Part shown: in pieces, positions 1 through 4,904 of the stretch
How the letters are laid out: each line of letters opens with the position of its first letter
How positions within the stretch are numbered: position 1 is the first letter of the stretch
Position numbers and translations under genes: made by a program
Notes under the pieces: model-generated
Told to the model about the DNA's origin: nothing
What the model saw: the letters and a program-made list of their open reading frames with translations, nothing else
Databases searched by the model: none
Source of the DNA: Caryophanales bacterium
GTDB taxonomy: Bacteria > Bacillota_I > Bacilli_A > RFN20 > CAG-826
Assembly: GCA_028723545.1 (NCBI GenBank)
Contig: JAQYER010000053.1
Coordinates: 1-5,005, forward strand
Direction: 5' to 3'
Length of the DNA stretch: 5,005 nucleotides

Positions 1-2
1 TT

Positions 3-35
3 AGGGAGGGGGTGCAAATATCAAGACCCCCCCCT
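3..35 (-). other. G/C-tract hairpin at the left edge
   Basis: On the minus strand AGGGGGGGGT (35-26) can pair with ACCCCCTCCCT (13-3), giving 10 G/C-dominated pairs with one bulged base and a 12-nt loop. It lies 18 nt past the stop of the 83-residue gene. Only two bases follow before the edge, so no U-tract can be seen. It may be a terminator stem or, because G/C-tract motifs often occur at phage cohesive-end sites near terminase genes, part of a cos region. The second idea is inference only. Confidence 0.45.
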
Positions 36-53
36 ATCTATCTTGTAACAGTT

Positions 54-305
54 TTATGTATCCTTTATTTCTCTTTTGACTTTTCTATAAACGTCCATGA
101 AATCGTATTTAATTATTTCATCGATTGCTCTTTCAATCTCAGCATTGTTTTCAGGTTCGGTTAATGCATCTGAAGTATGAGCAATTCTTGCAAGGTAACC
201 GCAACTGTTGTACCCATTTGTCACATCGAAGATGAACCAGGATGCGAACTGGTTAAACGGGTCATAAGGGTTATCTTTGGTTGTTAACATACATTCTGTA
301 GCCAT
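54..305 (-). CDS. Small acidic phage protein of unknown function
   Basis: This 83-residue protein is the last gene of the polymerase operon in view. Its ATG (303-305) lies 17 nt past the polymerase stop, and its ribosome binding site (AAAGGAGT on the minus strand, 316-323) touches that stop codon, so the two are probably translationally coupled. The N-terminal part is rich in aromatic residues (DNPYDPFNQF, then SWFIFD, then GYNSCGYLARIAHTSD). The second half is a charged, acidic helix (roughly residues 50-80) with ENNAEIERAIDEI. There is no signal peptide, membrane segment or catalytic motif. From memory, similar small proteins beginning 'LTT-DNP-DPF' are common in Firmicute phage genomes near packaging genes, but I cannot name a function. 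Being a real gene is well supported by the ribosome binding site, the operon position and the composition. Confidence 0.85.
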   Translation of the reverse strand: MATECMLTTKDNPYDPFNQFASWFIFDVTNGYNSCGYLARIAHTSDALTEPENNAEIERAIDEIIKYDFMDVYRKVKREIKDT

Positions 306-322
306 AACTCAGTTCACTCCTT

Positions 323-3067
323 TCATTTCAAGTAGTTTGACACAGATGAAGGTGAAATGCCTAAAGCATTTGCTATTTCTGCATTAGTTTTTCCTTGTTT
401 GCTTAAAGACTTAATTCTATTAATCTTTGCTTGACTTAGTTCTTTAGTTGTTCGAGGCATTGCTTTCTCTCTAAGAACATCGATGTCAGCATTCTTAATA
501 ATAGAATTGAGTTTTGTAGCACTGATAGCGCCAGCTTGAATGGCTTCCCATTCTTTGTCAGTGACTTCGATTCTTTGTTTCTTAGCACCAACTTGTTCTC
601 TTGCAGCGCTTAAAGCTCTTTGGCTTTCTTTCTTTATGTCGGCATTAGTCATGTCAGGGTTTGCTGACTTTTTAGCCTTTACTACGGAAGCCGCCATAAG
701 CTGAGCCTGTCTCTCTCTTGGTGAATTCTTCTGTGCAACAAGAAGCTTCTCATTAAGGGATTTTACTTCTTTCTCATAAGCGGTCTTTGCAGATGGGCTA
801 TACTGGATGTCTTTAGTATTAACCATGGTCTTACGAGCTTCGTTAGCCATGGACTTCATTTTATTAGCAAAGTCGGCGTATGCAAGCTCCATGGGAGTAC
901 GCATCTCTGACACCAATGTATAGGCATCATCGGTCTCCATCATCTTTGTGCTATTCTGGGTACGGAGGACTTTCTTTGTAGTGACCTCTCCTGTCCGTTT
1001 ATTCACGGTGGTCTTGGTGTATGTCTCTCCAGACTCCTTGTAGCTAACCTTTCCTGTCTCGGGGTCTATCTGAGGGCTGCCCTTCCTCTTCGGGATAACA
1101 AGTGGGGATTTAGCTCTCGAGATGATCGTCGAAGCACCTTCGCTAATCTTGTTTCCATTCTCATCTTCAACACGCTGATACTTCTTCTTGAGAGCAGGGA
1201 TGTCATTGTCAATCTCGCTCTGCTTATAGTTAAGTTTATGCTTGGCGGCATCTATGACTACCATTGAATGCCTTACAGCACGGGCTAATTCATCTTGATC
1301 AGCACCCCTAAGAGTCATATCAGTGATGAGGTTGGACACCTTGCCCATTTCATTCTGTGTTGATGACTTGGTAAGCTTCTTCATACCAGGAACTTCAGGA
1401 TACTCAAGCTTTGGGTCGAATCCCTCAAGACCTTTTAACGGAGGCGTGGAGGTTATTTTCACCTTTCCTCCGGTGGGTATAACCATTACAGTGTCGCCAT
1501 CAAAGTCTGCTCCAGACAATCTTTCCGCAACCTTACTGTTTATGCAGACAGCATCCTTTGAGTTCGACCCAATCAGTTTCTTTGAACTGTCTACTTTGTT
1601 GTTAACAGTGAGGATAGGTATCTCAAACGTTCCGCCATGGGGGTATCTAACAAGAGCTACCTTCTCTCCGTCCTTATAGTTAGGTGCATACACTTCGGTT
1701 TCGCTAAGGTTGCTGTCAGGGAGTATTACATGATACTTCTGTCTTGGCAGAGCGGCTGCATAGAGATGTACAGCAGCAGAGTCGCAATCCTCGGCGAATG
1801 ACTGGAGAAGATTCTTCTTAACAGTTGGATTAGTTAAGGAGCATATCTCGTCATACTCAGACACTTTGTCATCAATAGCAAGCTTGAGCTGCTGCTTAGC
1901 GAGGCTCAGACTCTGCTTAGATAGAAACTGTGCCGGAAGCTTATCTTTCCAGTCGCCCCAATCCCCCTCGTCAGATCTCTTGTTTATGAGAGAAAGCTTC
2001 TCATTACCATTCTCGTCTGTATACCATCGCTGACCACCTTTCTCCTTTATAGCAGAGCCAAAAGGATTATCGGGGTCGTCTTTGATCTCTTTGAGAACCT
2101 TCTCCATAGGCGTTCCGGTTTTCTTATTGGTATTAAATATGACATCGACGCCATCAGGCATGTCATCAGAGTATACTGCCATACCTTTTAAATAGTGCGT
2201 ACCATCAACAAGAATACGGACCTGTGAATAGAGTGAATCTCCAAGAGAAATATCTTCTACTCCTCTTCTGAGCTCTATAACACCATCTTTCTGAAGACCA
2301 CCTTCTTCTGCATACCTTATCTTAAGTCTCTTTGAATCGAGACTCTCAGGATATGTAAATGCTTTCTTAAACGATTCACCATCATCAAAAGACTTAAAGT
2401 CTTCTATTGAACTGATGTTCTCGTAGTTAAATATCTCTTTATGCTCAGTTCCGGGTGGACAAAGAACCTTAAGCGTGGTCTTCATTCCCGGGTTTGTAGC
2501 CTGAGGTACTCGACCGCCGTAAACCTTATATCCTTCTTGCTCCAAAATATAAAGAGCTTCATCGAGTTTAGTCTTGGATACGCCAAGATATAATTCGGAG
2601 TCTCCTCCGACATCAATCATTCCCTTTTCACTAATGAGCTTTTTAAGAGCGTCTGCTGTCTTCCTTGCCTGATTTGTACGAGCTTCTGACTCCTCATTAA
2701 GTAATGACCTAATTGTGGATTCATTAACACCCATCTCTTTGGCAATCTGACTCTTGTTCATACCTTCGGCAAGCATCTTTTTGATAGTAGCTCTGTCCTG
2801 AGTTTTTCTCATAGCTAAAGCAGTCGCATACTCGACTCTAAGCTGAGAGGTATTCTCAAGCCCAACAGCCTTCGCAATCTCTTTTTCAGTCTTGCCCATT
2901 GCTTTCAATTCTTTTACTCTTCCGATAAAGTCGCAGTTACGTTGATAAGGGTCTTTACCAGAACCCCAGGGATATCTTCCAGAACGTCTCGGCATTCCAT
3001 AATGCATTAGAAAATCATATTCGTCATCTTCCAATATGGAACGAAGCTCATCTGCTACTTGATTCAT
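323..3067 (-). CDS. Single-subunit two-barrel RNA polymerase (YonO/QDE-1-like)
   Basis: This 914-residue protein probably synthesises RNA as a single chain. In order: residues 20-43 hold an H-Y-G...RSGRYPWGSG motif; 50-79 and 94-124 are two helix-turn-helix motifs; about 262-326 resembles the lysine-bearing barrel of RNA polymerase beta (LKG at 293-295, DMP at 302-304, VDVIFN at 307-312). Residues 466-532 resemble the beta-prime barrel (V-R-Y-P, then SGADFDGD, with metal-binding aspartates D521, D523 and D525). Residues 571-609 match the segment after the catalytic loop of eukaryotic RNA-dependent RNA polymerases (NEMGKVSN...GAD...SMVVIDAAK). A Lys-rich helical tail ends in a third helix-turn-helix (884-914). 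Its length is close to that of Bacillus phage SPbeta YonO, a DNA-dependent RNA polymerase. The ATG has a GGAGG site at 3077-3082 and lies 4 nt past the upstream nuclease stop. Databases may label it RNA-dependent RNA polymerase; a DNA template is my inference from YonO. Confidence 0.88.
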   Translation of the reverse strand: MNQVADELRSILEDDEYDFLMHYGMPRRSGRYPWGSGKDPYQRNCDFIGRVKELKAMGKTEKEIAKAVGLENTSQLRVEYATALAMRKTQDRATIKKMLAEGMNKSQIAKEMGVNESTIRSLLNEESEARTNQARKTADALKKLISEKGMIDVGGDSELYLGVSKTKLDEALYILEQEGYKVYGGRVPQATNPGMKTTLKVLCPPGTEHKEIFNYENISSIEDFKSFDDGESFKKAFTYPESLDSKRLKIRYAEEGGLQKDGVIELRRGVEDISLGDSLYSQVRILVDGTHYLKGMAVYSDDMPDGVDVIFNTNKKTGTPMEKVLKEIKDDPDNPFGSAIKEKGGQRWYTDENGNEKLSLINKRSDEGDWGDWKDKLPAQFLSKQSLSLAKQQLKLAIDDKVSEYDEICSLTNPTVKKNLLQSFAEDCDSAAVHLYAAALPRQKYHVILPDSNLSETEVYAPNYKDGEKVALVRYPHGGTFEIPILTVNNKVDSSKKLIGSNSKDAVCINSKVAERLSGADFDGDTVMVIPTGGKVKITSTPPLKGLEGFDPKLEYPEVPGMKKLTKSSTQNEMGKVSNLITDMTLRGADQDELARAVRHSMVVIDAAKHKLNYKQSEIDNDIPALKKKYQRVEDENGNKISEGASTIISRAKSPLVIPKRKGSPQIDPETGKVSYKESGETYTKTTVNKRTGEVTTKKVLRTQNSTKMMETDDAYTLVSEMRTPMELAYADFANKMKSMANEARKTMVNTKDIQYSPSAKTAYEKEVKSLNEKLLVAQKNSPRERQAQLMAASVVKAKKSANPDMTNADIKKESQRALSAAREQVGAKKQRIEVTDKEWEAIQAGAISATKLNSIIKNADIDVLREKAMPRTTKELSQAKINRIKSLSKQGKTNAEIANALGISPSSVSNYLK

Positions 3068-3071
3068 GATA

Positions 3072-3629
3072 TCAACCCTCCTCTGATTTAAGTTTTGTAA
3101 TAAGTTTGTCGAATGTTACAATCTTGTCCATTATTGGGGCAACGTCTTCTGCGGTTGGAGTTGCTATGGTAATATCATCCGACTGGTAGAGTCGCAGTTC
3201 CATACCAATATTGCCAGGTCTCTTCTTATACTCCAGACAGAACAGAGCTGCATATATCAATAACTGTTCCATCTTTGCAGGTGTTACTCCAGATTTGTAG
3301 TCGTGTATTCTGAGAAAATCTTTGTTAAAAGCAATAGTGTCTGCTGTGCCAAAACAGTTCTCAGAATAGAACAGAACTTGTTCAGGAGTCATTCTAAACC
3401 CTATTGCGTCGTTCACATACATGTTCAATGTCTTCTGAGACTTAGGCAATTTCTGTCCAAGTCTTATACACTGAGCCGCGAACTCATGAAGTTCTGTTCC
3501 TCTTTGTGCAGCCATGTAATTTGAGTATGACTCCACAAGTTTACTCTCATCGTAGTTAATCCAATGGTATTTGCTCGCACCAAGAAAAGCATGCTGCCCT
3601 TCAAATAGTGAATGCTTGTTGAAGATCAT
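3072..3629 (-). CDS. RecB/Cas4-like PD-(D/E)XK nuclease
   Basis: This 185-residue protein is a probable metal-dependent DNA nuclease of the RecB/PDDEXK_1 class. The motifs appear in the usual order: R-G-T-E-L-H at 43-48 (motif I histidine H48), G-T-A-D at 94-97 (metal ligand D97), H-D-Y-K-S-G at 109-114 (D110 and K112 as the D-x-K pair), and Q-L-L-I-Y-A at 122-127 (the Q-x-x-x-Y motif). All catalytic positions are intact. The cysteine cluster that holds the iron-sulphur centre in Cas4 and AddB is not apparent. It starts at the ATG at 3627-3629, with AAGGAGG (3639-3645) 9 nt upstream, inside the end of the preceding nuclease gene (29-nt overlap). It ends 4 nt before the polymerase start, so translation is probably coupled. 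A role in phage DNA replication, recombination or end processing is likely; the substrate is not visible from sequence. Confidence 0.87.
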   Translation of the reverse strand: MIFNKHSLFEGQHAFLGASKYHWINYDESKLVESYSNYMAAQRGTELHEFAAQCIRLGQKLPKSQKTLNMYVNDAIGFRMTPEQVLFYSENCFGTADTIAFNKDFLRIHDYKSGVTPAKMEQLLIYAALFCLEYKKRPGNIGMELRLYQSDDITIATPTAEDVAPIMDKIVTFDKLITKLKSEEG

Positions 3630-3891
3630 TCAATACTTCCTCCTTATTCTCCGGATATATAAATTTTGAGAACGACATTTCGTTCATTTTCTCGACATAG
3701 TATTCTTGATTGGGTTGTTTCTTGGCGCTCCCATTTTTCTTACATTCAAGGACAGCCCATTTGTCTCGCCAGAGAACGAGCAAGTCTGGTATGCCTTGAA
3801 TATAACTTGAGTCAAGTTTGGTTACTATGCAACCCGGGAAACGTTTTTCAAGCTCTTTCTTAAGGTCTGCTTGAAACTTGCTTTCTAACAT
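3601..3891 (-). CDS. VRR-NUC / resolvase-like PD-(D/E)XK nuclease
   Basis: This 96-residue protein has the minimal nuclease core seen in VRR-NUC and Holliday-junction-resolvase-like phage proteins. An N-terminal helix (residues 2-18, ESKFQADLKKELEKRF) carries the conserved Glu. Next come G-I-P-D (33-36, metal ligand D36), L-E-C-K (48-51, with E49 and K51), and a downstream K-Q-P-N-Q (58-62) with the expected Gln. The short length is normal for phage-encoded stand-alone members. It is the first gene of the nuclease-polymerase operon: ATG at 3889-3891, with AAAGGAGG (3901-3908) 9 nt upstream. Family members cut branched or structured DNA, so a role in resolving replication or packaging intermediates is plausible. 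Whether it acts on Holliday junctions, flaps or nicks cannot be read from sequence. Confidence 0.85.
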   Translation of the reverse strand: MLESKFQADLKKELEKRFPGCIVTKLDSSYIQGIPDLLVLWRDKWAVLECKKNGSAKKQPNQEYYVEKMNEMSFSKFIYPENKEEVLNDLQQAFTI

Positions 3892-3906
3892 ACAAACGGG
3901 CCTCCT

Positions 3907-3926
3907 TTCATAAAATCTTCATAAAA
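3907..3926. repeat. Short tandem direct repeat beside a ribosome binding site
   Basis: TTCATAAAA occurs at 3907-3915 and again at 3918-3926 on the plus strand, an 11-bp period close to one helical turn. It abuts the ribosome binding site of the VRR-NUC gene (3901-3908). It may be a regulator half-site array or simply AT-rich sequence. Confidence 0.45.
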
Positions 3927-3935
3927 ATCATGAAA

Positions 3936-3971
3936 AATGAAAGAGAATGCATATTTTTACTCTCTTTCATT
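3936..3971 (-). other. 11-bp perfect inverted repeat in the operon leader
   Basis: AATGAAAGAGA (3936-3946) and TCTCTTTCATT (3961-3971) are exact inverted copies separated by 14 nt. On the minus strand the second arm runs into TTT and then CATGATTTTT. It may be a weak AT-rich terminator or attenuator hairpin, or a DNA dyad bound by a regulator. It lies between repeat copy 1 and the VRR-NUC gene in a 181-nt gap without a gene. Confidence 0.6.
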
Positions 3972-3976
3972 AAAGT

Positions 3977-4030
3977 CCTTGTTTTTTTCGCGAATTTTAA
4001 AGAAATTGGGAGCAAAAAGAAAAGACCATG
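3977..4030 (-). repeat. Intergenic repeat element, copy 1 (54 bp)
   Basis: This 54-bp block is identical to 4362-4418 apart from a 3-bp deletion and has the same orientation, starting 385 bp away. Here it lies upstream of the nuclease-polymerase operon, again beginning with a terminator 3' arm on the minus strand and containing the TTCGCGAA palindrome (3988-3995). Sequence diverges at once on both sides, so the conserved block is sharply bounded. Confidence 0.9.
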
Positions 4031-4049
4031 TCTTAATGACAAGATCTTT
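4021..4049 (-). terminator. Rho-independent terminator after the membrane-protein gene
   Basis: On the minus strand AAAGATCTTGTC (4049-4038) pairs with GACATGGTCTTT (4032-4021) around a 5-nt loop. The 12-position stem has one G-U pair and one U-U mismatch. UCUUUUUG follows immediately. It lies 23 nt past the stop of the 81-residue gene. Confidence 0.75.
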
Positions 4050-4072
4050 CTTTATTTTTGTTAATGGAATTC

Positions 4073-4318
4073 TCAGTTTCTTAAAATTCTCCAAACTTGA
4101 ATGAGATAATTTCTAATGCGTTCAACGCTAAATGTATCGCCCCATACTTTTAAATATTCTTTAAATGGTGTAGCGTCTTTGCCACTAATCATATTGTATA
4201 TTTTCGCATATACGATAAGGACAAAGGATGCTACAGCCACAAATGTAGATACTATAGTATAACCTACTATAAGTGCGCAGAAATAGATCTTATCTTTCAT
4301 TCTTCTCAATGTTCTCAT
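4073..4318 (-). CDS. Small membrane protein, possible phage moron product
   Basis: This 81-residue protein matches no family I recognise. A basic N-terminus (M-R-T-L-R-R-M-K-D-K) is followed by a hydrophobic stretch at about 11-38 (IYFCALIVGY through SFVLIVYAKI), long enough for one membrane span. Residues 63-80 look like a basic amphipathic helix (FSVERIRNYLIQVWRILRN). There is no cleavage site, so a membrane-anchored protein is likely. The ATG at 4316-4318 has AAGGAGA (4326-4332) 7 nt upstream, which supports this start over Met7. The gene stands alone between two terminators and is bracketed by two copies of a near-identical intergenic element. This organisation is typical of phage morons, some of which encode small membrane proteins for superinfection exclusion. 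That role is a guess from context only. Confidence 0.75.
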   Translation of the reverse strand: MRTLRRMKDKIYFCALIVGYTIVSTFVAVASFVLIVYAKIYNMISGKDATPFKEYLKVWGDTFSVERIRNYLIQVWRILRN

Positions 4319-4355
4319 TTTTATATCTCCTTAAATTCACTTCGAGTTTCCTCAT

Positions 4356-4385
4356 AATATACCTTGTTTTTTTCGCGAATTTTAA
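4356..4385 (-). promoter_or_regulatory. Candidate sigma-A-like promoter for the membrane-protein gene
   Basis: On the minus strand TTAAAA (4385-4380) and TATATT (4361-4356) are separated by 18 bp. They match the -35 consensus at 4 of 6 and the -10 consensus at 5 of 6 positions. The start point would fall about 30 nt before the ATG. The -35 lies inside the repeated element and the -10 just outside. A weak call made by eye; a phage-specific promoter is equally possible. Confidence 0.35.
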
Positions 4386-4418
4386 AGAAATTGGGAGCAA
4401 AAAGAAGAAAAGACCATG
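4362..4418 (-). repeat. Intergenic repeat element, copy 2 (57 bp)
   Basis: This 57-bp block matches 3977-4030 except for a 3-bp insertion in the A-rich part (AAAAAGAAGAAAAG against AAAAAGAAAAG, plus strand). It runs from CCTTG through TTTCGCGAA and TTGGGAGC to GACCATG. On the minus strand it begins as the 3' arm and U-tract of a terminator and continues as an A/T-rich block with an 8-bp palindrome, TTCGCGAA. It lies directly upstream of the membrane-protein gene, so it may carry promoter or regulator-binding function. Confidence 0.9.
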
Positions 4419-4436
4419 CATATTTACACAGCCTTT
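4409..4436 (-). terminator. Rho-independent terminator after the 148-residue regulator
   Basis: On the minus strand AAAGGCTGTG (4436-4427) can pair with CATGGTCTTT (4418-4409), giving 10 pairs including three G-U, with an 8-nt loop. A U-rich tract, UCUUCUUUUUG, follows. It starts 5 nt past the regulator stop. Its 3' arm is part of the repeated intergenic element. Confidence 0.65.
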
Positions 4437-4440
4437 CTTG

Positions 4441-4887
4441 TTAACTTAATAACAAGTAGTCAAAGTTTGACAAATATCCAGGTTCGAGATTTAGGACTTT
4501 CTCCATGGCTCTTACTGTATAGCTCGAAGGAATTGAGTGACCTTTAATGTAGTTACTAATGGTAGCTTGCCCAACTCCTATCCTGGCAGCGAGTTCTCCT
4601 TGGTTCATGTGACGTATGAGAAGTGTCCTCTTTAACTTTCTTGAGAACTCCTTCGTCCACACATTCATCGGAAGAATATCAATCGAACCTTCGAACATCG
4701 AGCTCATATAAGTAGTAAATACATCGTTGATTTCATCATAAATGATCTTATCTCCGTTTTGCATGACGTATAGTGTTTCGAGAGCGTCTATCTCAAACTC
4801 GGACACAACATCGTCCAAACTCTTTGCATAGAGTTCAAACTTCTTCTCTCTATTCTCCCTCATAAAAGGAGTTGCTTCATAACTCAT
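4441..4887 (-). CDS. XRE-family helix-turn-helix regulator with N-terminal extension
   Basis: This is a 148-residue DNA-binding regulator. The C-terminal half (about 81-139) is a Cro/CI-type domain. M-N-Q-G-E-L-A-A-R-I-G-V (94-105) forms the first helix of the motif, and G-Q-A-T-I-S-N-Y-I-K-G (106-116) the turn and recognition helix. A further helix follows (TVRAMEKVLNL) and then an E-P-G-Y-L ending. Residues 1-75 are an acidic, helical region I do not recognise; it could mediate dimerisation or bind an effector. I chose the ATG at 4885-4887: TAAGGAG at 4898-4904 sits 10 nt upstream, whereas the longer reading from TTG at 4894-4896 would leave almost no spacing. The gene starts 14 nt past the upstream regulator's stop and is followed within 5 nt by a terminator. 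It probably controls lysogeny or early transcription. Confidence 0.87.
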   Translation of the reverse strand: MSYEATPFMRENREKKFELYAKSLDDVVSEFEIDALETLYVMQNGDKIIYDEINDVFTTYMSSMFEGSIDILPMNVWTKEFSRKLKRTLLIRHMNQGELAARIGVGQATISNYIKGHSIPSSYTVRAMEKVLNLEPGYLSNFDYLLLS

Positions 4888-4897
4888 AAATATCAAT

Positions 4898-4904
4898 CTC
4901 CTTA
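4898..4904 (-). promoter_or_regulatory. Ribosome binding site deciding the regulator start
   Basis: TAAGGAG on the minus strand lies 10 nt before the ATG at 4885-4887 but only 1 nt before the in-frame TTG at 4894-4896. This favours the ATG and a 148-residue product. The site also contains the stop codon of the upstream regulator. Confidence 0.8.

Noticed and set aside
326..418. C-terminal helix-turn-helix as evidence for a resolvase or invertase
   Set aside because: The motif resembles the DNA-binding end of serine recombinases, but the protein has no recombinase catalytic domain and carries polymerase motifs instead.
1066..1251. Minus-strand open frame of 61 codons in another frame of the polymerase gene
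   Set aside because: It is an Arg/Ser-rich out-of-frame reading of a conserved gene with no start signal.
1323..1679. Plus-strand open frame of 118 codons
   Set aside because: It lies wholly inside the polymerase gene, antisense to its catalytic barrel, has no good ribosome binding site and shows no protein-family motif.
323..3067. Fragment of a host RNA polymerase beta-prime gene, suggested by DFDGD
   Set aside because: It lacks the beta-prime zinc finger and flanking regions, carries a beta-like motif in the same chain, and sits in a phage-type operon.
3303..3863. Two short plus-strand frames (3303-3524 and 3666-3863)
   Set aside because: Both are antisense to the intact nuclease genes, whose catalytic motifs explain the coding signal.
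4290..4355. 21-codon minus-strand frame (MRKLEVNLRR...) overlapping the start of the membrane-protein gene
   Set aside because: A leader peptide was considered, but its AAGG is weak and the frame overlaps the strong ribosome binding site and start of the 81-residue gene.
3977..4418. CRISPR-like repeat pair
   Set aside because: There are only two copies, 385 bp apart, separated by a gene and terminator, with no spacer-sized intervals.
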